Part shown: piece after piece, positions 14,689-23,327 of the stretch
How positions within the stretch are numbered: the stretch's first letter is position 1
Layout: each line of letters opens with the position of its first letter
Made by a program: the position numbers and the translations under genes
The notes under the pieces: generated by a model
Database searches by the model: none
Told to the model about the DNA's origin: nothing
The model's input: only the letters and a program-made list of their open reading frames with translations
NCBI GenBank assembly: GCA_003228875.1
Contig: QIGK01000124.1
Span: 1 to 34,324, forward strand
Source of the DNA: Rhodobacterales bacterium
GTDB taxonomy: Bacteria; Pseudomonadota; Alphaproteobacteria; Rhodobacterales; Rhodobacteraceae
Direction: 5' to 3'
DNA: 34,324 bases

Positions 14689-15810
14689 GCCCAGTCCGAC
14701 CAAGTCAATTAGCGCACCAATTAAAACGGAGCCAGTGGCAGTCGCCCCCAAGGCAATCATTGCCCACAGGCTCATGACGCGGCCCCGAATGCCGTCATCA
14801 AGCTGCATCTGGATGCCGGTTTGTACAGAAATTCCAACAATTGTGCCAAAAAAGCCAAGCCCGGCAACCGCAGCAATCGCAACTGGCCAAAATTGTGTTA
14901 CGCCAAGCAAAAGCACCAATACCGGCCCGGAAAAGGCCGCGATAAGCGCGCTGGTGGGCAATTGTCCGGTTTCAGGCACACGAGCAAAAGATTTGAGAAC
15001 CGAGGCCGCTAGCGCCCCAACGCCCGCAGCCGCAGTTAAAACGCCAAGGCCGGTTGCGCCTTTGCCAAAGCTGCCATCCGCGATGGTTGGCAATATTTCC
15101 AAAACACCTCTGGCGGTCAGGGAAAACAGGCCAGTTAACACAAATGTTTTTGCAATAAATGCGGATGCTTTAACAAACCGCAATCCCTCAATGAAATCCA
15201 TCAGAATTGTGCTTTTAGCGTTGTTACGCGCCCGACGGCGGTATTTCAAGGTTGCGATGGTGATAATGGCAGGTACATAGGCAATCGCTGTGACCAGCAA
15301 TGCAACTTTTACGCCCGAGGTTGCAATGATTAAGCCACCAATGCCCGGGCCAATTACACGCGCCAGATTAAAATTCAATGCTATCAAAACAATGACCGAG
15401 CCGACATATTCTTTGGGAACAAGGCGCGGCATGAAAGCCATGCGAATAGGGTGCTGTGCTGAAGTCACAATGCCAATCAAAATGGCGATAACGCAAAGCA
15501 TTACGGGCGTTAGCAACCCGTTGGCTTGTAAAAGAAAAGCGGTAAACGCGATCAGACAGAATAAGCTTTGGGTTGTCATTGCTGCATGACGTAGGTTTAT
15601 CCGGTCAACCAACACCCCAAAAATCGGTCCGGTCAGCATTGTCGGAATATAGGACAAAAAAGCAATCAGCCCAACAAAACTGGCTGAACCGGTTAATTCC
15701 CATGCGATCCAACCAATGGTAACCCGCTGCACCCACAACCCGTTCAGGGAAATGATATTGGCGATCAGGTATCGACGGAAGGATATAAATTTAAGCGCAG
15801 CGAGGTTCAT
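14623..15810 (-). CDS. MFS transporter (EntS/MFS_3-type exporter)
   Basis: A 395-residue major-facilitator protein with about 10-12 predicted membrane segments. Seen: the N-terminal FRRYLIANIISLNGLWVQRVTIGWIAWELTGSAS, the loop motif GVLVDRINLR between segments 2 and 3, RMAFMPRLVPKEYVGSVIVLIALNFNLARVIGPGIGG, and IQMQLDDGIRGRVMSLWAM in the C-terminal half. This pattern is that of MFS_3 exporters such as EntS, which move siderophores or drugs outward; the cargo here is unknown. ATG at 15810 gives the family start MNLAALKF; an in-frame ATG at 15921 adds a tail with no family likeness. It converges on tupA and is divergent from the DUF1127 gene. Confidence 0.87.
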   Translation of the reverse strand: MNLAALKFISFRRYLIANIISLNGLWVQRVTIGWIAWELTGSASFVGLIAFLSYIPTMLTGPIFGVLVDRINLRHAAMTTQSLFCLIAFTAFLLQANGLLTPVMLCVIAILIGIVTSAQHPIRMAFMPRLVPKEYVGSVIVLIALNFNLARVIGPGIGGLIIATSGVKVALLVTAIAYVPAIITIATLKYRRRARNNAKSTILMDFIEGLRFVKASAFIAKTFVLTGLFSLTARGVLEILPTIADGSFGKGATGLGVLTAAAGVGALAASVLKSFARVPETGQLPTSALIAAFSGPVLVLLLGVTQFWPVAIAAVAGLGFFGTIVGISVQTGIQMQLDDGIRGRVMSLWAMIALGATATGSVLIGALIDLVGLGLTLQSAGGASALLIILLIWRR

Positions 15811-15898
15811 TGGACAATGTTTATCGGCACGAATTCCGAAAGACCACCGAGAAATCAAGCTATGCAAATACTGCATGGCGCAAAGGATGGAATGGATG

Positions 15899-15926
15899 TT
15901 GTTGCGCTGCACAATAAGCATATGTT
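15899..15926 (+). promoter_or_regulatory. Candidate promoter of the DUF1127 gene
   Basis: TTGTTG (15899-15904) and TATGTT (15921-15926) are spaced by 16 bases and lie about 40 bases upstream of the DUF1127 start. The match to the consensus is modest. The GAAGGA at 15953-15958 is the ribosome binding site. Confidence 0.3.
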
Positions 15927-15966
15927 GAAGGCAGAGAACAAAACATCAGATAGAAGGAACAGCCAA

Positions 15967-16182
15967 ATGGCATTCGTAACCACCCACCAGTTCGCACCAG
16001 CATCTATAATCGATCGTGCCTCAGCGGCATTGGCCAGTTTTACAAAGGCGCGTCACAACCGGCGTGTCATCCGTAACACATTGGCTGAATTGCGCGGGTT
16101 GTCAGACAGAGAGCTGCTTGACCTTGGCCTAAGCCGGTCGAACTTGCTCGAAGTAGCGCAACAGTCCGTCAATAACAAATAA
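15967..16182 (+). CDS. DUF1127 domain protein
   Basis: A 71-residue protein ending in the DUF1127 core (residues 40-62: TLAELRGLSDRELLDLGLS, preceded by an arginine-rich helix RHNRRVIRN). Small DUF1127 proteins of alphaproteobacteria are linked to phosphate and central-carbon adaptation and to RNA turnover, with the arginine-rich region proposed to contact RNA; no specific role can be claimed here. ATG at 15967 has GAAGGA nine bases upstream. The gene is monocistronic: it is flanked by a divergent MFS gene and a strong terminator, as expected for a small highly expressed protein. Confidence 0.88.
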   Translation: MAFVTTHQFAPASIIDRASAALASFTKARHNRRVIRNTLAELRGLSDRELLDLGLSRSNLLEVAQQSVNNK

Positions 16183-16221
16183 CCCAGATACCGAAACGAT
16201 CCTCCCTCGTATTCGGTTACA

Positions 16222-16272
16222 AAAACGGCGCCGTGGTCAATCCTCCCTGACCATGGCGCCGTTTTCTTTTTT
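16222..16272. terminator. Strong bidirectional rho-independent terminator
   Basis: The arms 16222-16239 and 16248-16265 pair over 18 bases with a single G-T wobble around an 8-base loop (stem core AAAACGGCGCC). Read on the plus strand the stem is followed by CTTTTTT, ending the DUF1127 transcript. On the minus strand the stem runs into TTTTTG, so it also serves the OmpA-fusion gene, whose stop is at 16283. Confidence 0.93.
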
Positions 16273-16282
16273 GGTATTGGCT

Positions 16283-18316
16283 TTAACGGAGTGGCACTTC
16301 GTTCTTGCCGCGAATCCAGATTTCCACGCGCCGGTTCAATCTCCGGCCGTCAGCTGTGGCGTTAGGGCCAACCGCGGCAACTGGGCCAAACCCGAGAACA
16401 GAAATATCCTCAGAGAACAAGACCCCGGCGTTTTCTTGCAAGATTATGGATTTCACAAATTCTGCACGCGATCTGGACAGATTGACATTGGCGCTAAAAC
16501 CGCCAACGGAGTCAGTGAAGCCAACCAGCACAAGGTTATTTTCGTTCATCAGGCCGCCCGAAATTAGTTGGGCGACCCGTTGCCAATCACGCTTAGACCT
16601 CGCGTCGAGGTCCGATGTGCCCGTCAAGAACCGCATCGTTGCCGAGAGGCGGTAACCTGTCGATACTTCGGCAATATAGGACTGGTAAGTTCTGAGCGCG
16701 GCGCCATTGACTGTGCCTGACAGCACGGTGGACAAAAGGCGCTCGCCTTGATTAGCAAGGGGTTGCACAGTGATCGCCAAGCCAATCAAACCTGCGGTTT
16801 CGGCAGCGTTCTGGCCTTCATCTGACGATAGATAGGCAGCAAATGTATTGGCATAATCAGCATTGTCATTGTTAGCAAGCGAATACAGGAACCAACGTTG
16901 GGTCAAAGGATATTCTTCAGTTTGCATAGAAAATGCATGCGCGCTTGAGAAATTATTACTGCTGTCTCGTATACCAATGATACGCACACCATGCACATCG
17001 GGTGATGTGGATAACTGACTAGCCAGCAACGCCGCATTGGACGATTCCGAATATTTAAGGTCAAAAGCCGGATTTTCAACGCCGTGATGGGTGTCGGAGC
17101 GGAACGACAAGGTAAAGCTCGACGGATCGTCAGCGATAGCTAAGCTCATGTCTTCGCGGTTGTCATGTAAGACAGCCGATGTGCCCAACCTAAACCCTCT
17201 TGGTGCAAGAACGTCGCGGTTGACCATACGTGCCAAGTTGCTGGAATCATCAAGAAAATGGACTGTAATTGGCAAATCTGCACCGCCAACCTGTGACCAG
17301 TTGGTTGTGTTTCCGGCCAAAATACTGGCTATTTGATCAATCGAGAGCGAGCGTAACGGATTGCTGATATGCAATTGCGGAACCAGCGCATCCAGTGCGA
17401 TAATCTGAAAATCAAGCACATCGGTAATTTCCTGCACTTCCATATTGGTAACCGAGGCAATATCCTCAGCGGTGAAAGCTTCGCGCGTTAGGGCGAATGC
17501 AGCTTCATAGGAAAACAATGCCCTGATCGAAGCCACGTCATTGGCCGGCAGGATCGTGATGTCGGCAAGTTGATTGCCAGATTGGTCGCCGATCAGATAA
17601 TGGATTTCGGTGTCGCCAATCGAGCGTGTAATGTTTTGGGATTTCTCATCTGTGAAACGGTTCAAGGCGTCATTGATAAACAACTCCCCTACACCAGCAG
17701 GAGCCGCCACATTAAACGTGGCAACCTGTGGTCCGGTATCTGGACAGGCGTCGCCTGAACATTGCACAAATTCGCCACGAATGGTCAGCAATCCTAACGA
17801 TGTTTCAAGAATGTAGTTGGTGCCGTCATACTCAACCAGATCCCCTTCGAATGAATTACCGTCACCAGAGGTGAGAACCACCATGAGGTTTTCAGTTTCG
17901 ATGATGTTGCCCGGGCAAGACAGGCCGGAGCATTGCACAAATTCACCGCGAATGGTCAAAACGCCAATCGAGGTCTGCAAAATATAATTTGAACCGTCAA
18001 AATCCAACAACGTTCCGGTAAATTCTGTGCCGTCGTCAGCAGCCAGTGTTACCGTGCCGTCATCTTCTGCCACCGCTGCAACCGCTGCGCCGGGGCATCC
18101 TGGGCCTGAACAATCCACAAATTCACGCCCGACATTCAAATCGCCGATGGCGGTTCGGATATTGAAGAATTCATCATCAAATCCGAGCAACTCGCCAGTT
18201 ACTTCAAAGTTTTGATCAAACGATCTCAGAACCACTGTGTTGTCCTGCGCGTTGGCAGCAGAATTTAATCCCAACAGGGTTGATGCAAGTGCAAGTGCTT
18301 TTAAAAACTGTTTCAT
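16283..18316 (-). CDS. OmpA-family protein fused to a PstS-like binding domain, with three Cys-pair repeats
   Basis: A 677-residue exported protein. Order: signal peptide (1-23, ending ANAQ); three tandem repeats of about 57-60 residues (roughly 27-76, 87-136, 145-193), each with a beta-rich body and closing in V-x-CSG-x-x-CP, so cysteines lie at 69/74, 129/134 and 186/191; a periplasmic binding-protein-like domain (about 198-515, containing PLRSLSIDQIASILAGNTTNW as in PstS-type proteins); and a C-terminal OmpA peptidoglycan-binding domain (about 555-670: VGFTDSVGGFSANVNLSRSRA, then LNRRVEIWIRG). The whole is likely periplasmic and held at the cell wall. Substrate is unknown. ATG at 18316 has only a weak GAGA ribosome site. 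It is last in a same-strand run behind two BMP-type binding proteins. Confidence 0.88.
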   Translation of the reverse strand: MKQFLKALALASTLLGLNSAANAQDNTVVLRSFDQNFEVTGELLGFDDEFFNIRTAIGDLNVGREFVDCSGPGCPGAAVAAVAEDDGTVTLAADDGTEFTGTLLDFDGSNYILQTSIGVLTIRGEFVQCSGLSCPGNIIETENLMVVLTSGDGNSFEGDLVEYDGTNYILETSLGLLTIRGEFVQCSGDACPDTGPQVATFNVAAPAGVGELFINDALNRFTDEKSQNITRSIGDTEIHYLIGDQSGNQLADITILPANDVASIRALFSYEAAFALTREAFTAEDIASVTNMEVQEITDVLDFQIIALDALVPQLHISNPLRSLSIDQIASILAGNTTNWSQVGGADLPITVHFLDDSSNLARMVNRDVLAPRGFRLGTSAVLHDNREDMSLAIADDPSSFTLSFRSDTHHGVENPAFDLKYSESSNAALLASQLSTSPDVHGVRIIGIRDSSNNFSSAHAFSMQTEEYPLTQRWFLYSLANNDNADYANTFAAYLSSDEGQNAAETAGLIGLAITVQPLANQGERLLSTVLSGTVNGAALRTYQSYIAEVSTGYRLSATMRFLTGTSDLDARSKRDWQRVAQLISGGLMNENNLVLVGFTDSVGGFSANVNLSRSRAEFVKSIILQENAGVLFSEDISVLGFGPVAAVGPNATADGRRLNRRVEIWIRGKNEVPLR

Positions 18317-18358
18317 ACTAATCTCATATTTCTCGTTGAAAGGCGTTATAAATTGCGA

Positions 18359-19432
18359 TCATTGCGGAATAATTTCGGTGATTCCTTCAACGAAGAACCC
18401 CATTGTTAACAAATCAGAATCGGTGGCGGTTTCGCCGGCTGCCAGCCAGCCAGTGCCGTCTTGGCGACGGATCGGGCCGGTAAACGGGTGCAATCGACCC
18501 GAGCGGATGCGGTTGATAGCATCTATGGCCTGTTCTTGAACTCTCTGGGGGATGTTGGCGGAAAACGACCCGATTTCAAGCATTTCGGAAGATATGCCGC
18601 CCCATCTATCGCTGCTTTCCCATGTGCCATCCAAAAATGCGCCGATGCGTTCAACATAATAAGGCCCCCAGTGATTAATTGATGCCGAGAGACTGGCGTT
18701 AACGCCGTAAGCAGACATGTCAGAGGCTTGACCAAAGGCAAAAATTCCTAGTTCTTCGGCCACTTTCATGGGTTCGGGGGTGTCGGTATGCTGGATAAGA
18801 ACATCAGCGCCATTGGCCGCCAGTTGTCGCGCCGCAGCTTCTTCATCCGGCGGGTTAAACCATGAGTTTACCCAAATAATTTCAAATTCAATATCAGGGT
18901 TGACTGATCGGGCTGCGAGGAAGGCAACATTGATGCCGCGAATAACCTCGGGGATTGGAAAGGAAGCGATATACCCGACTTTGTTGGTTTTGGTCATATT
19001 GCCGGCAATAATGCCTTGCGAGACGCGACCCTCATAAAACCGAGCATTATAAGTTGACATATTAGCGGTGCGAACAAAACCGGTGGCATGTTCGATGCGA
19101 ATATCAGGATATTCAAAAGCAATATTCAACGATGGATACATATAGCCAAACGAGGTTGTAAAGATTAAGTCATAGCCGTCTTCGGCAATTTGACGCAAAG
19201 CGGGCAAGCCGTCGTCACCCTCAGGGACATTTTCGAAAAAATCTATTTGGGCCCTGTCACCGTATGCCGCAACAGCAGCAAGCCGGCCGCGCTCATGCTC
19301 AGGGGTCCAGCCTACATCGTCAGCTGCAGGTGAAATATACACAAAAGCAATTTTTGGAACATCTTGGGCATTGGCAATCGTTGCAGGTATTGCAAATGCC
19401 AAAGCAACAAATACTTTACTTATTGAATTCAT
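18359..19432 (-). CDS. BMP-family (Med/basic membrane protein) substrate-binding protein, paralog 2
   Basis: A 357-residue periplasmic protein of the BMP family (type I binding fold used for nucleosides and related ligands). A signal peptide (MNSISKVFVALAFAIPATIANA, no lipobox) is followed by IAFVYISPAADDVGWTPEHERGR, the start typical of the family, with FEYPDIRIEHATGF, NKVGYIASFPIPEVIRGINVAFLAARSVNP and the ligand region LIQHTDTP further on. It is closely similar along its full length to the upstream gene (19587-20678). ATG at 19432 has GGAG five bases upstream. No permease or ATPase gene lies nearby, so either the transporter is encoded elsewhere or the protein acts as a sensor partner. Confidence 0.88.
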   Translation of the reverse strand: MNSISKVFVALAFAIPATIANAQDVPKIAFVYISPAADDVGWTPEHERGRLAAVAAYGDRAQIDFFENVPEGDDGLPALRQIAEDGYDLIFTTSFGYMYPSLNIAFEYPDIRIEHATGFVRTANMSTYNARFYEGRVSQGIIAGNMTKTNKVGYIASFPIPEVIRGINVAFLAARSVNPDIEFEIIWVNSWFNPPDEEAAARQLAANGADVLIQHTDTPEPMKVAEELGIFAFGQASDMSAYGVNASLSASINHWGPYYVERIGAFLDGTWESSDRWGGISSEMLEIGSFSANIPQRVQEQAIDAINRIRSGRLHPFTGPIRRQDGTGWLAAGETATDSDLLTMGFFVEGITEIIPQ

Positions 19433-19586
19433 CTTAACTCCAGCTCCGAGTGGGATGGTTTTTTTTAAATTTTATTACGAAATATTGTTGAAATTATGAC
19501 GCTTGCGGCGTTACCTTGGCATGCCTTTTGCCCTCTTGCAACCAAATCTGCCGATATTACTGTAATTTCTTAACCAAGTTTGCATG

Positions 19587-20678
19587 TTATTGAGATTCTG
19601 GGATCAATCCAGTTATGCCTTGTACAAAGAAATCCATTAACAACAGGTCTGATTCCGAGGCAACTTCATTTGAGGCCAGCCACCCATCGCCGTTCTGGCG
19701 GCGGATCGGGCCGGAAAAGGCGTTGATTTCGCCGCTGCGCAGCCTAGTAATGGCATCCTGCGCCATCAAGGTAACCCGGTTGGGAATCTCCTCTGACAGG
19801 CGACCAATGATCTGGGTGTTGCTGCTCATGCTATTGACCACATCAGTGTTTTCCCATTCGCCGGCGATCAGCTCTCGGATGCGCCTTATGTAATATGGTC
19901 CCCAATGGTCGATGGTCGAGGTCAGGCTGGCAGTTGGACCAAATTCGCGCATTTCAGAGGACCAGCCAAAGGCAAACACGCCCAGCTCTTCGGCCACTTC
20001 CATCGGGCGGGGGGTGTAGGTATGCTGCATCAGAATATCCGCCCCGTTGGCGACCAAGCTCCGCGCGGCCTGTTCTTCGCGCTCGGGGTTGTAGTAGCTG
20101 TTGACCCAGATGATTTCAAACTCGACATCGGGGTTTACCGAGCGTGCCGCCAGAAAAGCGGCGTTGATGCCGCGCAGCACTTCGGGGGTGGGCAATGAGG
20201 CAATATAGCCGATTTTGTTGGTTTCGGTCATGCTGCCGGCAATAATCCCGTGCACAACACGCCCTTCATAGAAACGGGCGGAATAGGTGGCGAGATTTTC
20301 GGTGCGCACATAGCCCGTCGCCACTTCGATTTTTATATCCGGATATTCAAACGACAGGTCGATTGCGGCATTCTGGTATAGCACCGAGGTGAGGATGAAC
20401 ATGTCATAGCCATCTTCGACCAGTTGGCGCATTATGGGCAGGGCGGTTTCGCTATCGGGGATATTGTCAAAATAATCAAGCTGTGCCTTGCGGCCAAAAA
20501 AGGCTGAAGCCGAGCGGCGACCGCGTTCGTGCTGTCGGGTCCAGCCCGTGGGGTCATCCGCCGGGGAAATATAGAGAAAAGCAATTTTGGGAGGCTCTGG
20601 CTCTGTTGTTTGGGCCATAAGTCCGGCCGGGACAAAAATGCTTAACGCCAGCAGGTAAAGAAAGGATATTTTGCGCAT
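19587..20678 (-). CDS. BMP-family substrate-binding protein, paralog 1
   Basis: A 363-residue periplasmic protein with signal peptide MRKISFLYLLALSIFVPAG (continuing LMAQ) and no lipobox cysteine. Shared landmarks with its downstream copy: KIAFLYISPADDPTGWTRQH near the N-terminus, IAGSMTETNKIGYIASLPTP, RGINAAFLAARSVNPDVEFE, DHWGPYYIRRIRELIAGEW, and FSGPIRRQNGDGWLA near the C-terminus. The two are clearly a tandem duplication that has since diverged. ATG at 20678 has GGAG seven bases upstream. It is separated from the helicase gene by about 195 bases with no gene, so it probably has its own promoter. Family members bind nucleosides or purines for ABC import; ligand here unknown. Confidence 0.88.
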   Translation of the reverse strand: MRKISFLYLLALSIFVPAGLMAQTTEPEPPKIAFLYISPADDPTGWTRQHERGRRSASAFFGRKAQLDYFDNIPDSETALPIMRQLVEDGYDMFILTSVLYQNAAIDLSFEYPDIKIEVATGYVRTENLATYSARFYEGRVVHGIIAGSMTETNKIGYIASLPTPEVLRGINAAFLAARSVNPDVEFEIIWVNSYYNPEREEQAARSLVANGADILMQHTYTPRPMEVAEELGVFAFGWSSEMREFGPTASLTSTIDHWGPYYIRRIRELIAGEWENTDVVNSMSSNTQIIGRLSEEIPNRVTLMAQDAITRLRSGEINAFSGPIRRQNGDGWLASNEVASESDLLLMDFFVQGITGLIPESQ

Positions 20679-20873
20679 CGGGTGCTCCCAAACTGGTTGT
20701 TGGCTAATAAGTATTTGCGAAAGAACGGCAAATCCGTTTTCTTTTAGTAGCGTATATTGCTATTCAATCAAGCCTAAAGCGCGCTGCTTAGGGATTTATT
20801 TTTTAAGTAGACCAATAATATAGTTGATTGACGCCTGTAATCAGCAAGGGTTTTGGGCGGCTGGATTTTAAAC

Positions 20874-23219
20874 CTAAAAAGGCACTTCATCCGGTCGCGA
20901 GACGTAATCGGCCAACACATTTTTGGTGCCCGCTTTTTCAAAATTGATGGATAGTTTGTTCTGTTCAATCTCAATAATGGTGCCATATCCGAACTTTTGA
21001 TGGAACACACGGTTGCCAAGTTGGTGTTCGGAATTCACGTTTGCGTCAATCACAACCGCCGTTACGCGACTGCGATTCGGGCGAATACTGTTGGCCTGCA
21101 TACGTTTCCAGCCCGGCGAATTGTAAACATCAGCTTTGGCCACCCGTTCCTGCAAGGGCGAGGGTGCTGCCGCGCCGTATCCGCCGCCTTGCAGGCTGGG
21201 CGGGGTCAGGACATCAACGTGTTCGGGGGGTAATTCGTCAATAAAGCGCGAGGGCAGGCTGGTTTGCCATTTGCCATAGACCATACGGTTGGAGGCAAAA
21301 CTGATGGTGCAGATTTCCTCAGCCCGGGTGATGCCAACATAGGCCAGCCGTCGTTCTTCCTCAACGCCTTTTTGGCCGCTTTCATCCATGGTGCGTTGTG
21401 AGGGGAACAGCCCGTCTTCCCATCCGGGCAGAAACACACAGGGGAATTCAAGGCCTTTGGCGGCGTGCAGGGTCATAATGCTGACCTTTTCGGTCGCGTC
21501 GTCTTGTTCGTTTTCCATAATCAGGGAAATATGTTCAAGAAATCCCTGAAGATTTTCGAATTGTTCTAGCGATTTCACCAGTTCCTTTAGGTTTTCCAGC
21601 CGCCCCGCTGCCTCGATGGATTTGTCGTTTTTCCAATAATCGGTATAGCCGGATTCATCCAGAATGATCTCGGCGAGTTGAATATGGGTCAGATCATTGC
21701 TGTGCATTTGCGCTGACCAACGGTCAAAGCCCTGCACCAGCGCCCCCAATGTTTTGGAGGCCCGCGCCGGCAGGTGTTTTTCTGCCACGGTAATACGCGC
21801 GGCCTCGAACATTGACACGCCGTTATTGCGAGCCACAAGATTAACGGTTTGCAATGCTTTTTCACCAAGACTGCGTTTGGGAGTATTAAAAATACGTTCA
21901 AACGCCAAGCTGTCATCGGGGCTGACCACCACACGAAAATAGGCCATGGCATCCCTGATTTCCATGCGCTCATAAAAACGCGGCCCGCCGATGACGCGGT
22001 ACGGCAGGCCGATGGACAGGAAACGATCTTCAAAGGCACGCATTTGGTATGAGGCACGGACGAGGATGGCTTGATCGTTCAAATTTACTGGGTCCAGATG
22101 GCGGGTGCCGGATTGATAAGCCTCGATTTCCTCGCCAATCCAGCGGGCTTCTTCTTCGCCATCCCAAACGCCTTTTAGCCGGACTTTTTCACCGTCTTTT
22201 TCTGCGGTCCACAGGGTTTTTCCGAGCCGGTTGGAATTGCTAGCAATCACCCCCGCTGCCGCTCCCAGAATATGCGGGGTGGAGCGGTAATTCTGTTCCA
22301 GCTTAACCACTTTTGCGCCCGGAAAATCTTGCTCAAACTTCAGGATATTACCCACTTCAGCGCCGCGCCAACCATAGATGGATTGGTCATCATCCCCCAC
22401 ACAGCAGATGTTTTTATGGCCCGCCGCCAGCAAGCGCAGCCACAGGTATTGCGCGACATTGGTGTCTTGGTATTCGTCCACCAGAATATACTTGAACCAG
22501 CGTTGGTATTGGGCCAGCACATCGGGGTGGTTCTGGAAAATTTGTACCATATGCAGCAACAAATCACCAAAATCGACGGCGTTCAGGGTGGTTAGGCGGG
22601 TCTGATAAGCCTCGTATAATTCGGTGCCACGATTGTCATAATCCGAGGCGTGACTGCTGGGCACCTGCGAAGGGGTCCAGCCGCGATTTTTCCATTGGTC
22701 AATTAACCCCGCCAACATGCGCGGCGGCCAGCGTTTTTCGTCAATATTCTCAACCCGAACCAGTTGTTTAAGTAGGCGGAGCTGGTCGTCTTTATCCAAA
22801 ATCGTAAAGCTGCTTTTCAGGCCAACAAGTTCAGCATGGCGGCGCAGCAGTTTAACGCAGATCGAATGAAAAGTGCCCATCCATGGCACGCCTTCAACCA
22901 CTTGGCCGATATTTTGGCCAACCCGTTGTTTCATTTCGCGGGCGGCTTTGTTGGTAAAAGTCACTGCCAGAATTTCGTTTGGGTAGGCGTGGCCGGTGTT
23001 CAGCAGGTGAGCAATGCGGGCAGTAAGGGCTTTGGTTTTGCCGGTTCCGGCCCCTGCTAGCATCAAAATTGGCCCGTTGATCAGTTCCACTGCCTCGCGC
23101 TGGGCGGGGTTAAGGCCATCCAGATATGGGGTAGGGCGCGCCGCCATCGCCTGCGCTGATAATGGCGCAGCGCTGGCCGATTCAAAAGCCGAAGATTCGT
23201 CGAGGTCCCAATCTGTCAT
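20874..23219 (-). CDS. uvrD: ATP-dependent DNA helicase UvrD/PcrA
   Basis: A 781-residue superfamily 1A helicase that unwinds DNA 3'-5' in nucleotide-excision and mismatch repair and removes proteins from DNA. Seen: Q-motif LNPAQREAV (36-44), Walker A GAGTGKT (56-62), Ia TFTNKAAREMK, Walker B DEYQD (248-252), motif III GDDDQSIYGWRGA, IV QNYRS, V TLHAAKGLEFPCVF, VI VGITRAEE, and a C-terminal Tudor-like tail (GNRVFHQKFGYGTIIEIEQNK). A poorly conserved linker of about 30 residues precedes the helicase core. ATG at 23219 has no clear Shine-Dalgarno sequence. It is divergent from the small secreted-protein gene, with about 108 bases between. Confidence 0.95.
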   Translation of the reverse strand: MTDWDLDESSAFESASAAPLSAQAMAARPTPYLDGLNPAQREAVELINGPILMLAGAGTGKTKALTARIAHLLNTGHAYPNEILAVTFTNKAAREMKQRVGQNIGQVVEGVPWMGTFHSICVKLLRRHAELVGLKSSFTILDKDDQLRLLKQLVRVENIDEKRWPPRMLAGLIDQWKNRGWTPSQVPSSHASDYDNRGTELYEAYQTRLTTLNAVDFGDLLLHMVQIFQNHPDVLAQYQRWFKYILVDEYQDTNVAQYLWLRLLAAGHKNICCVGDDDQSIYGWRGAEVGNILKFEQDFPGAKVVKLEQNYRSTPHILGAAAGVIASNSNRLGKTLWTAEKDGEKVRLKGVWDGEEEARWIGEEIEAYQSGTRHLDPVNLNDQAILVRASYQMRAFEDRFLSIGLPYRVIGGPRFYERMEIRDAMAYFRVVVSPDDSLAFERIFNTPKRSLGEKALQTVNLVARNNGVSMFEAARITVAEKHLPARASKTLGALVQGFDRWSAQMHSNDLTHIQLAEIILDESGYTDYWKNDKSIEAAGRLENLKELVKSLEQFENLQGFLEHISLIMENEQDDATEKVSIMTLHAAKGLEFPCVFLPGWEDGLFPSQRTMDESGQKGVEEERRLAYVGITRAEEICTISFASNRMVYGKWQTSLPSRFIDELPPEHVDVLTPPSLQGGGYGAAAPSPLQERVAKADVYNSPGWKRMQANSIRPNRSRVTAVVIDANVNSEHQLGNRVFHQKFGYGTIIEIEQNKLSINFEKAGTKNVLADYVSRPDEVPF

Positions 23220-23294
23220 GGATTGATTTGTAACCCAGTATTAACAATTGTGAAACCCCTTGTTCATCATATGTTCTACTTTAACATAACCTCT

Positions 23295-23300
23295 TATAAT
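23295..23300 (+). promoter_or_regulatory. Candidate -10 box for the small secreted-protein gene
   Basis: A perfect TATAAT lies 28 bases upstream of the ATG at 23328 in an AT-rich divergent region. No good -35 box stands 16-18 bases upstream, so this promoter, if real, may need an activator. Confidence 0.35.
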
Positions 23301-23327
23301 TGTAGGATGGAAAAAAGGAAAAATATT

